A stretch of 22,957 nt of DNA from Bacteroidales bacterium UBA1715 (GCA_002317135.1 DCIX01000039.1:1-22957), one strand, 5' to 3'; positions 1 to 8,111 are shown, numbered from the stretch's first letter. Translations and numbers: made by a program. The notes: generated by a model from the letters alone, not told the origin.

Positions 1-34
1 TAACGCTTTTTTAGGACGGGATAAGCTTATAAGT

Positions 35-64
35 AAAAAAGGCAACGATGTCGTTGCCTTTTTT
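35..64. terminator. Bidirectional intrinsic terminator
   Basis: Stem GGCAACG / CGTTGCC at 41-47 and 52-58 with an ATGT loop, flanked by six A on the left and six T on the right, so it can end transcription in both directions. It lies just past the stop of the minus-strand XRE gene; on the plus strand it would end a gene lying left of the window. Confidence 0.85.
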
Positions 65-89
65 ATTTCATTTATAACATACTTTGTCA

Positions 90-311
90 CTAATTTATTC
101 CCAAAGAATCAGTATCATCTTCTTCCATGATATCATTAAAAAAATTATGGTCTAACAATACAGATATTTTTTTTAGAAGATCTGTATCTACACTTTCTCT
201 CTTAAAGATTTTATAAATATTACGCCTATCATAACAGAGCTTGTCTGCAAACCATTTTACACTACGACCCTGATCGCGGAATACTTGTTCTATGTGTTTA
301 CCTATATGCAT
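90..311 (-). CDS. Small XRE-type helix-turn-helix regulator
   Basis: A 73-residue protein that is almost entirely a helix-turn-helix domain. The segment at residues 15-40 (GRSVKWFADKLCYDRRNIYKI, abridged at the end) has the pattern of XRE/Cro DNA-binding helices: a first helix with W20-F21-A22 and a recognition helix around D28-R29-R30-N31-I32-Y33. The acidic tail EEDDTD (63-68) follows. Small single-domain proteins of this kind are common in Bacteroidota chromosomes as presumed transcription factors; the target is not known to me. The ATG at 309-311 gives a start right at the conserved N-terminus. It stands alone, with its own promoter at 350-380 overlapping a 9-base inverted repeat, which suggests autoregulation (inference). 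The gene ends 25 bases before a strong terminator. Confidence 0.75.
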   Translation of the reverse strand: MHIGKHIEQVFRDQGRSVKWFADKLCYDRRNIYKIFKRESVDTDLLKKISVLLDHNFFNDIMEEDDTDSLGIN

Positions 312-349
312 TTGGTTATTCAGATTTGTATATTTATGTATTATTTACG

Positions 350-380
350 CAAATATATAAATATATTTTTTACACACAAT
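350..380 (-). promoter_or_regulatory. Promoter of the XRE gene
   Basis: On the minus strand, TATATTTG (350-357) fits the Bacteroidota -7 consensus TAnnTTTG, and ATTG (377-380) lies 19 bases further upstream where the -33 TTG is expected. The start codon is about 39 bases downstream of the -7 box. Confidence 0.45.
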
Positions 381-396
381 ATTATTTTGTGTAAAA
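368..396. repeat. Inverted repeat, candidate operator of the XRE gene
   Basis: Perfect 9-base arms TTTTACACA (368-376) and TGTGTAAAA (388-396), separated by 11 bases, which include the -33 element of the XRE promoter. The arrangement suits a dimeric repressor. That the XRE protein itself binds here is inference. Confidence 0.45.
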
Positions 397-490
397 TTTA
401 CATAATTAAATAGTTAAATAATTTTAGCTTATAACTAATCTATTGAATATCAAAAGATTACTTTATTAAAAAAGATGGAAAACTATAGCT

Positions 491-1093
491 TTATAACTCC
501 AACGATAATTGTGTTGGAATTGCTGCATTAAATGTCATACGATGAAATTCGGTGAAACCGTGTTCTTGTATTGCTAATTTATGTTGTAATGTTGGATAGC
601 CTTTATTCGAAATCCAATTGTACATAGGAAACTGTTCATGAAGTGCATCCATATAATCATCACGATAGGTTTTAGCCAAAATAGAAGCTGCAGCAATAGC
701 AAGATATTTTCCATCACCTTTTACCACACAATCGTGAGGAATGTCTTTATATTTCTTGAATTTATTACCGTCTATAATCAAATGTTCTGGCACAGGTTGT
801 AATTGTTCTATAGCTCTATGCATTGCAAGAATTGAAGCATTCAAGATATTTATCTTATCAATCTCGTGATTATCGACAACACCAACTGCCCACGAAATAG
901 CATCCTTTTCTATAATTGTACGAAGTTCCTTTCTCTTCTTATCACTCAGCTGCTTTGAATCATTCAACAACTCATTCTTGTAATCTTTTGGAAAAATCAC
1001 AGCAGCGGCATATACAGGACCAGCCAAACAACCACGACCTGCTTCATCACATCCTGCTTCTATGCAATTATCTAAAAAAAAGGATTGTAGCAT
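491..1093 (-). CDS. rnhB: Ribonuclease HII
   Basis: Cytoplasmic endonuclease that cuts the RNA strand of RNA-DNA hybrids and removes single ribonucleotides from DNA. The 200 residues match the usual length. The family signature DEAGRGCLAGPV is at residues 16-27, with acidic catalytic residues D16 and E17; D108 lies in LIIDGN, and the AAASILAK block (134-141) is followed by D145, the expected remaining acidic site. The start ATG shares one base with the stop of the upstream CAP gene (TAATG), so it is the last gene of a translationally coupled three-gene operon with a secreted deacetylase and a secreted CAP protein. That company is unusual for rnhB. No clear terminator follows. Confidence 0.96.
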   Translation of the reverse strand: MLQSFFLDNCIEAGCDEAGRGCLAGPVYAAAVIFPKDYKNELLNDSKQLSDKKRKELRTIIEKDAISWAVGVVDNHEIDKINILNASILAMHRAIEQLQPVPEHLIIDGNKFKKYKDIPHDCVVKGDGKYLAIAAASILAKTYRDDYMDALHEQFPMYNWISNKGYPTLQHKLAIQEHGFTEFHRMTFNAAIPTQLSLEL

Positions 1094-2622
1094 TACTTCT
1101 TTTTCTTTTGTATTAAGATATCATATTTTGTAATAGCCCAAAATACCCAGCGGTCTCCATACATTCCTATTGCCATGTGAGTAACGTCGGGAGTCATAAC
1201 TTTCATACAGTTTTGAGAATTTTTTTCCATAATCCAATGTGTCACCATGGAATCAACTACATGCTTCATTTCTTCGTCACTTGAAATGCCATTAAACGAA
1301 ATTCCATAACCAACACAAAATGCCATTTTCATAGCTTGTACAAAGTTAGAACCATTCTCGTTTTCGTATGTAGTTCCTTTATATCGAGTCTTATTTATTC
1401 TATCCCAAGGTGTTTCACCATGTATATTCACATCTTCACTATGATTTTCGAAAAACATTTCGCGAGCATGCTCGTTTGCAAGCCGTTCTAAAGTAGTATC
1501 CCACTCAATCGTTGGCACAGGTGCAACATACACAACTTGGCTGGTGTCGCAATCACAACCTTTTGTTCTCCAGGCATTTACCGCTTCCAGTGCATATCGT
1601 TTAAAATTCTCCTTCTCAAAACTTAAAGGAATTGTATGAAACTCACTATTCAATCGAGTTTCTATATCTTCCAACTTACGATTTCCCGGGAAAACTTCTT
1701 TTGCCATGGACAGATATCGATAGGCATTACGTAAAAGTACACTATCCTTCCACGTACGTTCGTGACTGGCAGTACCACGATAGGCAACAGCTTGCGAGTT
1801 AATTAATTCTATCCAACGATTTTCTATATAACTTGCAACACCTTTATCTTCGGGATATAACTCTAAGCCTTTTAAAGAAAAATCATAGAACAAACTTTTG
1901 TTATCATCGGTACGAGCAGTATCAATACTTATAAATAATGCTTTCTTGAATCCTTCACTAATTCCGTAATTACCAGAATATTTCTGCTTATAATTTTTTA
2001 TTACCGAAAACAAATCACTGAACATCCAGTTTTCTGCCAACAAAATAGCCCCTTGCGTTAATGCAGTATAATTTTCATTCGAACTTGAAATCTCCGCAGG
2101 TGATTTTGCATACAATCTATCTACTTTTGAATAACATTTATCGTAACGACCAGCCTCCGCATCTAAACGTGCATATTCCAAACCATCGGCTTTTTGAGTA
2201 TGAAAAATACTCGCCAAACGTTGGTTTATAGCCTGAGCCTCACTCGTATTCGATGTTTTTATTTTTTTTGCTCGTGCCTCGGCATATTCCTTAATAAGTT
2301 GCAATGTATCACCATGTTCCTCAAGCACTTCCCTATCCTCATCTTTCGAACTCAAGATGCTCAAACTGGTAAGGCATTCCAACAAAGGATTCTTTACGAA
2401 ATCTTTATACGTTGAAGACGAATGAGCCATCTCAAAATAAGCAATTGCCTTCACATAATATGCTTCCAACATTTCAGGCTTCTTTTGTAATGCTGCATTA
2501 CATTGCTCCACACATTTTACATATTCCTGACTATTATATAGTTTATATAATTTGCTCATTTTCTGTGAATAAGAAATTCCACATAGAAAACATAGCAATA
2601 ATAAAACGCTTACCTTCTTCAT
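1093..2622 (-). CDS. Secreted protein with TPR-like N-terminus and CAP (SCP/PR1) domain
   Basis: A 509-residue protein with a signal peptide (about residues 1-20, cut after SYSQ). Residues 23-120 and on to about 330 are helical and resemble degenerate TPR repeats (for example EQCNAALQKKPEMLEAYYVKAIA around 39-61, abridged). Residues 345-500 form a CAP domain: VNAWRTKG, TIEWDTTLERLANEHA with H385, HGETPWDRI (401-409), YENENG (419-424) and IGMYGDRWVFWAITKY. CAP proteins are extracellular or periplasmic, with functions from lipid binding to peptidase regulation; the activity here is unknown. A CxC (C356, C358) and further cysteines occur. The second His usually found in the HxxN segment seems replaced by N471 in SQNCMKVM. 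One-base TAATG overlaps join it to the deacetylase before it and rnhB after it. Confidence 0.8.
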   Translation of the reverse strand: MKKVSVLLLLCFLCGISYSQKMSKLYKLYNSQEYVKCVEQCNAALQKKPEMLEAYYVKAIAYFEMAHSSSTYKDFVKNPLLECLTSLSILSSKDEDREVLEEHGDTLQLIKEYAEARAKKIKTSNTSEAQAINQRLASIFHTQKADGLEYARLDAEAGRYDKCYSKVDRLYAKSPAEISSSNENYTALTQGAILLAENWMFSDLFSVIKNYKQKYSGNYGISEGFKKALFISIDTARTDDNKSLFYDFSLKGLELYPEDKGVASYIENRWIELINSQAVAYRGTASHERTWKDSVLLRNAYRYLSMAKEVFPGNRKLEDIETRLNSEFHTIPLSFEKENFKRYALEAVNAWRTKGCDCDTSQVVYVAPVPTIEWDTTLERLANEHAREMFFENHSEDVNIHGETPWDRINKTRYKGTTYENENGSNFVQAMKMAFCVGYGISFNGISSDEEMKHVVDSMVTHWIMEKNSQNCMKVMTPDVTHMAIGMYGDRWVFWAITKYDILIQKKKK

Positions 2623-3839
2623 TATTTTATTACGATTTTTTGTGATTTACTGTCAATTGAAACGATATATGTACCTACTTTATCTACTCTTAATTGACAA
2701 GAACCTGTTTTTTTAGCTATAACAGCACCCTTTGCAGAATAAACAACCACTGAAGCCGTGGCAGTTGTTGTTACTGTTATGACGTGATTTGCAACACGTA
2801 CAGTATTATCATTCTCAACTTGTGAAACAGCTGTTACATCCCAATCGCCATATTCTAAACAAATGTCACCACCATCTGGCAACGCACGAAATAACACATA
2901 TTCATAATTTTGGAATACTATAGGACAATCGTTTTCTTCCTTACCTTGATAAACACGATTGAATGTTTTACCCTGATTATATATTTTTAAAGTAAGCGGT
3001 TGATTATAAATAGAATCAGGCAATGTATCAGTCAAACTAATTAGTATACATTTTTCAGACTTTTCGATTTCCTGCAAATTTGCACATAGTTTTTCTCTAT
3101 GATATTTTACAGCATTTGCAAGTGTGGTTACCCATAACTTACTACGCAAAGACTGTATTGTATCTAATTCCTCATAAAATATTTCTTTTGTCACATTTGC
3201 ATAATCCCCTGATTTTGCGACACCATGATATAAATAGGTAAGCAAGCCACCACCATTTATAATTTTTGTTAAATGCGATGCAAAGGCTTTGGTCGTAGTA
3301 ACCCCACTGCCACCAACTCCAACAGTTCGAATATTATAATAATCATTTACTGTTGACGCAAAATTATATCTATAATTCGCTGGTGACCAAACACCTCGAG
3401 CCGCAATGTGCCCACTTTCACGTACTGTATCAAACAACATATTACTTACCGTACCATATGGGTAATCAAATGTATATACATATTGACCACCCAATGCTGA
3501 ATCTATTACTTGTTTTGCTTTTCGCACTTCCACCGCTATTGCAGAATCAGCTTGCGGATGCGTATAAGAGTGATTACCTATTTCATTTCCTAACTCTACT
3601 GCCTTACGTAACTGCGCACCTTTTGTTGACGACATATCTTTAGCAATAAAATAAAAAGTCGCTGTCATATTTCGTTCCTGCAATGCTGGAACAACAACTG
3701 TTGGGTGAGTAGTTAGCCAATCATCAAATGTGAGAACCACCGCAGCAGCTTTATTCTCGTCCCAATTACATATTTCACCAACTTGTGCAGTACACAGCAT
3801 TGACAACATTGAGAATATGAAAGATAAATATTTCTTCAT
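2622..3839 (-). CDS. T9SS-secreted polysaccharide deacetylase (NodB fold)
   Basis: A 405-residue protein predicted to remove acetyl groups from a polysaccharide outside the cell. Signal peptide at about residues 1-18. The NodB domain covers roughly 28-250: motif 1 is TFDD at 37-40 (D39/D40), motif 2 is HSYTH at 90-94 giving the two metal-binding histidines, motif 3 is YPYG at 126-129 with Y where Arg is usual, and H205 in YLYHG is a candidate for the later catalytic-site motif. The second half holds beta-rich sequence, and residues 345-405 end in a sorting-type domain (VVVYSAKGAVIAKK, VGTYIVSID, final KIVIK) typical of T9SS substrates. It is first gene of an operon with the CAP gene and rnhB. 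The substrate cannot be read from sequence. Confidence 0.85.
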   Translation of the reverse strand: MKKYLSFIFSMLSMLCTAQVGEICNWDENKAAAVVLTFDDWLTTHPTVVVPALQERNMTATFYFIAKDMSSTKGAQLRKAVELGNEIGNHSYTHPQADSAIAVEVRKAKQVIDSALGGQYVYTFDYPYGTVSNMLFDTVRESGHIAARGVWSPANYRYNFASTVNDYYNIRTVGVGGSGVTTTKAFASHLTKIINGGGLLTYLYHGVAKSGDYANVTKEIFYEELDTIQSLRSKLWVTTLANAVKYHREKLCANLQEIEKSEKCILISLTDTLPDSIYNQPLTLKIYNQGKTFNRVYQGKEENDCPIVFQNYEYVLFRALPDGGDICLEYGDWDVTAVSQVENDNTVRVANHVITVTTTATASVVVYSAKGAVIAKKTGSCQLRVDKVGTYIVSIDSKSQKIVIK

Positions 3840-3858
3840 TTTTCTTAAATTTTATGCT

Positions 3859-3866
3859 CAAAAATA
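3859..3866 (-). promoter_or_regulatory. Possible -7 box of the deacetylase-CAP-rnhB operon
   Basis: Minus-strand TATTTTTG fits TAnnTTTG and lies 20 bases before the deacetylase ATG. No TTTG or TTG is seen at the proper distance upstream, so support is partial. Confidence 0.3.
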
Positions 3867-3975
3867 CAAACAAATCTACAATGTCATTCATCTTTTTACG
3901 AGTATTACAAATAGAACTAGGTATTTCAGAAATAGTAAGAAACTTTTTCATATACTTGCAACAAAATGACTTACG

Positions 3976-5334
3976 ATGCTTGACTGGAATAAATTGTTGT
4001 CGCCAAAACGCTTGGGACTAGAAGATGAAGTAGTTCGAACTACCGACGTTCGTTCACAATTTCAAAGAGATTACGATAGAATAGTATTTTCATCTCCTTT
4101 CCGACGACTTCAAAACAAGACACAAGTCTTCCCTTTGCCAGGTAGCATTTTCGTACATAACCGACTTACACATAGTTTGGAGGTAGCATCTGTAGGGCGT
4201 TCTTTGGGCAACATGGTGGCAAATGGTCTGGCAGAACGAGAAGAAAACATTTCGCCAAACCTTCTCGAAAGTATTGGAACAATCGTATCGTCAGCATGTT
4301 TGGCACATGACCTAGGCAACCCACCATTTGGGCATTCTGGCGAAAATGCAATTTCACGATATTTTGCAGAAATTGATACTAATAACATTAGTTCTCTCAT
4401 AAATAAGGCTCAATATCTTGATCTTACAAATTTTGAAGGTAATGCAAACACACTCAGATTGTTAACTCACCACTTTACTGGTCGACGCAAAGGTGGCTTT
4501 GCCTTAACTTACGCAACGATTGGAACTTTATTAAAATATCCATGCTCTTCCGAAGACTTTGCCAATGGAAATTGTCCGTACCACAAATATGGCGTTTTTC
4601 AAAGCGAAATACCTGTATTACAAAAAGTTGCAAAAGAACTTGGACTAATTTCATATAACGGAAGTCAAACAGTTTACGGTCGTCATCCTCTCGTATTTTT
4701 AATGGAAGCTGCCGACGATATTTCTTACCAAATTGTTGACCTAGAAGATGCGCACCGATTAGGCATTATTTCAACAAACGAGGCCAAACAACTAATGCTT
4801 GACTTCTTCGATCCTATAACAGACAAAGAAGCATTACAAGACCTTAAAGATTCTTTACGCGATATTACCGACGAAAATGAGCAAATTGTGATTCTCCGCT
4901 CACGTACAATAAACAAACTCATTACCGATTGTGTAAATGTTTTCTGGAAACATTACGATGACATAATGAATTCTCGTTATTTTGCTTCGCTTACCGATGG
5001 CTTGGAAGGAACAACAAAAGCAGCATTGGAAAAACTTTCGTCGTTGGCAATAGAGAAAATTTATAATGCACGACAAGTAATTGAAATTCAGGTTGCTGGC
5101 CACAAAATTTTAAGCGAACTCTTACAAGAATTTGTAACTGCTACATTACAAGAAGAAAAATCTCTTTATTCATCACAATTACTACGACTGCTACCTTCAC
5201 AACTTATTGTAAACGAGCAAGATTCTTACACAAAGATATTCTCTGTTATAGATTATATTTCGGGAATGACCGATGTCTATTCTTTGGAAATGTACCGAAA
5301 AATCAAAGGTATTTCTTTCACTGTTATTCGCTAA
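3976..5334 (+). CDS. dgt: Deoxyguanosinetriphosphate triphosphohydrolase (HD-domain dGTPase)
   Basis: Hydrolyses dGTP (and often other dNTPs) to the nucleoside and triphosphate, helping balance the dNTP pool in the cytoplasm. The 452-residue length fits the family. The N-terminus (SPFRRLQNKTQVFPLP, 40-55) is characteristic. HD-domain metal ligands are H66 in RLTHSLEV, H111-D112 in CLAHDLGNPPFGHSGE, and D247 or D248 in MEAADDISY. The first ATG upstream (3966) runs into a stop at once, so ATG 3976 is the start. It is divergent from the deacetylase operon. Its 3' end overlaps the stop of the convergent LysR gene by four bases, leaving no room for a terminator. Confidence 0.94.
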   Translation: MLDWNKLLSPKRLGLEDEVVRTTDVRSQFQRDYDRIVFSSPFRRLQNKTQVFPLPGSIFVHNRLTHSLEVASVGRSLGNMVANGLAEREENISPNLLESIGTIVSSACLAHDLGNPPFGHSGENAISRYFAEIDTNNISSLINKAQYLDLTNFEGNANTLRLLTHHFTGRRKGGFALTYATIGTLLKYPCSSEDFANGNCPYHKYGVFQSEIPVLQKVAKELGLISYNGSQTVYGRHPLVFLMEAADDISYQIVDLEDAHRLGIISTNEAKQLMLDFFDPITDKEALQDLKDSLRDITDENEQIVILRSRTINKLITDCVNVFWKHYDDIMNSRYFASLTDGLEGTTKAALEKLSSLAIEKIYNARQVIEIQVAGHKILSELLQEFVTATLQEEKSLYSSQLLRLLPSQLIVNEQDSYTKIFSVIDYISGMTDVYSLEMYRKIKGISFTVIR

Positions 5335-6218
5335 TCAATAACCATTGATGCCATATTTTCTTTCACAAGGGAGATAAATCTTTGAGCCGCTGCTTTTATA
5401 TACGCACCTTTTAGCGTAAGCAACGATGCCATCATATTCTCTCTCTGCTCAGTTATTGGTATTGTTTTTAAGTTCGTACGACCAATGGTTGTCGCTTTCG
5501 ACAAAATTGTGGCATACATTGATGATTCAACAAGTTGCAACAAGATATTTGCATCATTCATCTCCAAATGTGGTTCAATCAAAACAGAATTTTCTTCCAT
5601 CAGCTTATCAAGAATGGCACGGGCGGTAAGTCCTTCTGATGGCAACACCAACGAGAATTGTCGTAATGATTGTAGCGAAACGGATTTTTCCTTTGCCAAT
5701 GGATGACTTTTATTTACTACAACCGTTAAAGGAATTTCAAACAAATCGGTTTCATCAATCTCGTCATCACCATCGGACTTGAAAGAAAGTACAAAATCAA
5801 CTTGCCTATGTTTTAGCATTTGCAGCATTTCTGAAGATGTAGAGTATATTATTTCCAATTTTACATTAGGATATTCTTCCATAAATCGCAACACAATTGA
5901 TGGCAAAATAAAACTTAAACTGTACGTCACTGCAACGCGCAAAGACCCTGTTCGTACATTCTGAAGGTCTAAAATTCTCTGTTTACCCAAATTCGCATCC
6001 GAAATTGTTTGTCTTGCAAATGGAGCAAATTCTTTCCCAGCCTCTGTCAAGAAAACTCGTTTGCCAATTCTATCGAACAGCAACATACCTAACTCATTTT
6101 CCAACTGTTTAATCTGCTGAGATAATGTACTTTGAGTTATAAATAGTTGTCTTGATGCTTCTGTGAAATTTTGCAATTCTGCAGCCTTAAGAAAATATTG
6201 CAATTGTCGTAATTCCAT
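5331..6218 (-). CDS. LysR-family transcriptional regulator
   Basis: A 295-residue protein with a canonical LysR winged helix-turn-helix (residues 1-60: RQLQYFLKAAE, FTEASRQLFITQSTLSQQIK, abridged, then LENELGMLLFDR) and a periplasmic-binding-protein-like effector domain from about 90 to 295. The start METRQ-type motif (MELRQLQYF) fixes the ATG at 6216-6218. It is transcribed divergently from the AspT/YidE-family transporter with 144 bases between, the usual arrangement for a LysR protein controlling its neighbour and itself. A 6-base inverted repeat (6269-6294) overlaps both -7 boxes. The effector is unknown; CynR- or OxyR-like assignment cannot be made from sequence alone. Confidence 0.92.
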   Translation of the reverse strand: MELRQLQYFLKAAELQNFTEASRQLFITQSTLSQQIKQLENELGMLLFDRIGKRVFLTEAGKEFAPFARQTISDANLGKQRILDLQNVRTGSLRVAVTYSLSFILPSIVLRFMEEYPNVKLEIIYSTSSEMLQMLKHRQVDFVLSFKSDGDDEIDETDLFEIPLTVVVNKSHPLAKEKSVSLQSLRQFSLVLPSEGLTARAILDKLMEENSVLIEPHLEMNDANILLQLVESSMYATILSKATTIGRTNLKTIPITEQRENMMASLLTLKGAYIKAAAQRFISLVKENMASMVID

Positions 6219-6264
6219 AATTAATCGTTTTTACCGATTGATTTAATGTAATAATTCTATTGTA

Positions 6265-6300
6265 CAAATATAGTAATCTTTCTATAAGACTATACTTTTG
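6265..6300. promoter_or_regulatory. Divergent promoters and candidate LysR operator
   Basis: A minus-strand -7 box TATATTTG (6265-6272) for the LysR gene and a plus-strand -7 box TACTTTTG (6293-6300) for the transporter face away from each other, 20 bases apart. TATAGT (6269-6274) and ACTATA (6289-6294) form an inverted repeat with a 14-base spacer that overlaps both boxes. -33 elements are not clear on either side, which would suit activator-dependent promoters (inference). Confidence 0.4.
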
Positions 6301-6362
6301 CCGCCGATTTCTGTTGTAGGCAACTATAACAGAGCACGAATGAGAAAATTAATTTATATACA

Positions 6363-8015
6363 ATGAACTGGATAGCAAACTTTTTTATGCACGAAGGCGT
6401 CGCTCAATCAATTATCATAATTGCGATGACCATTGTTGGCGGTTTCTTTTTAGGAAAGATGAAATTTCGTGGAATTTCACTTGGAGTTACATGGATTCTT
6501 TTTGTGGGACTTGCACTTGGCCACTTCGAATGCTTTAGAATCAATGGAGAACTCCTTCATTTTATCAAGGAATTTGGTCTAATCCTATTTGTGTACGCAA
6601 TCGGTAGCCAAGTCGGAGCAAGTTTCTTCTCTTCTTTGGCACACGGCGGACTAAAGATGAATATTCTTACCTTTATTTTGGTATGTTTAAATGTTACAGC
6701 CGCTTTGGCTATATATTTCTTTACACAAACTGATTTACCTACTTCTGTTGGTTTGATGTCTGGTGCCGTAACGAACACTCCAGGACTTGGTGCTGCACAA
6801 CAAACATATACCGATATTACAGGAAATAGTTCATCATTTCTTGGTGCAAGTTACGCTATCACTTATCCTATGGGTGTAATTGGTGTAATTCTCGTATTTA
6901 TCTTTATCAAATACTTTTGTAAAGATAATGCCAAAACAGAAGAAAGTTCAGAAGAATCCGCCTTGGATTTCTTCACAATCGAAGTAGACAATTCACAATG
7001 TTTCGGCAAAAAACTACATGAAATCAAGTCTGCAATTAAAACAAACTTTGTAATGACTCGTTTGTACCATATTGCTACAAATACAATGGAAGTTCCTAAT
7101 GATGAATCAATTATCTCACAAGGAGATAAAATCTACATTGTTTGCTCAAAAGAAGATGCACAAACAATCGAATTATGCATCGGTAAAAGACTTGATATGG
7201 GTTTGGAATCGTGGGACAAACTTGATACACAATTAGTAAGTAAGAAACTTGTTGTTTCTAATCCAAAATTGAACGGGAAATCTATCGCTTCTGTTGATTT
7301 CCGTTCCGTATTTGGCGTAAACATTTCTCGTGTTATTCGTGCCGGTGTAAGCTTGGTTCCAACAAAAGATTTAACTCTACAAGTTGGCGATACACTTGTT
7401 TCTGTTGGTCAAGAACATGCCATTCAAAAATTGGGCATATTCGTTGGAAACTCTAAGAAGAAATTGAACGATCCATACCTTATTCCGATCTTTTTAGGTA
7501 TCGCCCTTGGTGTATTTTTAGGTTCTATTCCTTTTACAATTCCTGGAATTCCACAACCAGTAAAACTTGGACTTGCCGGCGGACCACTTATTGTCGCAAT
7601 TTTATTGAACAGATTTGGTCCACAACTACATTTGGTAACATACGCAACAAGTAGTGCCCTAAAAATGTTGCAAGAACTTGGCATTGCCTTATTCCTTGCT
7701 GCAGTAGGTTTAAGTTCTGGACAAATATTTTTCGAAACATTGGTTGAAAATGGTGCTACTTGGTTCTTCTACGGAACTCTCATAACTGTACTACCAATAA
7801 TTATTATTGCATTCATTGGTAGATTCTGGTTAAAACTAGAAGCAACACAATTAATGGGATTCATTTCCGGAAGTTGCACAAACCCTGCCGCACTTGCTTT
7901 CGCCAACAGTGTCGATGAATCTGGTAAAGCTGCATTATCATACGCAACTGTGTATCCATTAGCAATGTTGCTTAGAATTATGGCAGCACAATTCCTAATC
8001 TTATTAGCATTCTAA
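6363..8015 (+). CDS. AspT/YidE/YbjL-family transporter with two TrkA-C (RCK_C) domains
   Basis: Inner-membrane protein of 550 residues from the aspartate:alanine exchanger-like family. It has the family's duplicated plan: N-terminal membrane half (about 1-185) and C-terminal membrane half (370-550), each with a matching signature, SGAVTNTPGLGAA at 133-145 and SGSCTNPAALAFA at 502-514, each followed by a YP motif (168-169 and 531-532). Between them lie two cytosolic RCK_C domains (about 200-275 and 285-362) ending GDKIYIVCSKED and GDTLVSVGQEHA, which in related proteins bind small ligands. Substrate is unknown; amino or dicarboxylic acid exchange is the family precedent. Divergent from a LysR gene that likely controls it. 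Followed by a long hairpin and a terminator. Confidence 0.92.
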   Translation: MNWIANFFMHEGVAQSIIIIAMTIVGGFFLGKMKFRGISLGVTWILFVGLALGHFECFRINGELLHFIKEFGLILFVYAIGSQVGASFFSSLAHGGLKMNILTFILVCLNVTAALAIYFFTQTDLPTSVGLMSGAVTNTPGLGAAQQTYTDITGNSSSFLGASYAITYPMGVIGVILVFIFIKYFCKDNAKTEESSEESALDFFTIEVDNSQCFGKKLHEIKSAIKTNFVMTRLYHIATNTMEVPNDESIISQGDKIYIVCSKEDAQTIELCIGKRLDMGLESWDKLDTQLVSKKLVVSNPKLNGKSIASVDFRSVFGVNISRVIRAGVSLVPTKDLTLQVGDTLVSVGQEHAIQKLGIFVGNSKKKLNDPYLIPIFLGIALGVFLGSIPFTIPGIPQPVKLGLAGGPLIVAILLNRFGPQLHLVTYATSSALKMLQELGIALFLAAVGLSSGQIFFETLVENGATWFFYGTLITVLPIIIIAFIGRFWLKLEATQLMGFISGSCTNPAALAFANSVDESGKAALSYATVYPLAMLLRIMAAQFLILLAF

Positions 8016-8018
8016 TAT

Positions 8019-8098
8019 TACAAGATCCCAATGCTTAGAAACAACTAAATGTTTTCGACCCATTACTTACGTTTACTGTTTCTAAGCATATTCTTGTA
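8019..8098. repeat. Long imperfect hairpin in the 3' region of the transporter gene
   Basis: Perfect 13-base inverted repeat ATGCTTAGAAACA (8031-8043) and TGTTTCTAAGCAT (8077-8089) around a 33-base loop, extended outside by TACAAGA (8019-8025) and TCTTGTA (8092-8098) after a small internal bulge. It begins 3 bases after the transporter stop codon and is separate from the terminator that follows. No T run ends it, so it is not itself a terminator. It may protect the 3' end or form a small RNA (inference). Confidence 0.6.
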
Positions 8099-8111
8099 GT
8101 AACAACAAACA

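Noticed and set aside
436..460. TAATCT...AGATTA hairpin as terminator of rnhB
   Set aside because: The stem is six AT-rich pairs with a 13-base loop and no T run follows on the minus strand.
916..1116. Plus-strand open frame inside rnhB
   Set aside because: It is antisense to a well-supported gene, has low-complexity composition and no promoter; the other antisense frames in the window were dropped for the same reason.
3951..3958. TATACTTG as the dgt promoter
   Set aside because: It misses the consensus TAnnTTTG by one base, has no -33 element and sits close to the start codon; too weak to annotate.
8031..8089. Possible miniature inverted-repeat transposable element
   Set aside because: The element would be only 59 bases, there is no target-site duplication beside the arms, and no second copy is in the window. 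A structured 3' RNA explains it better.
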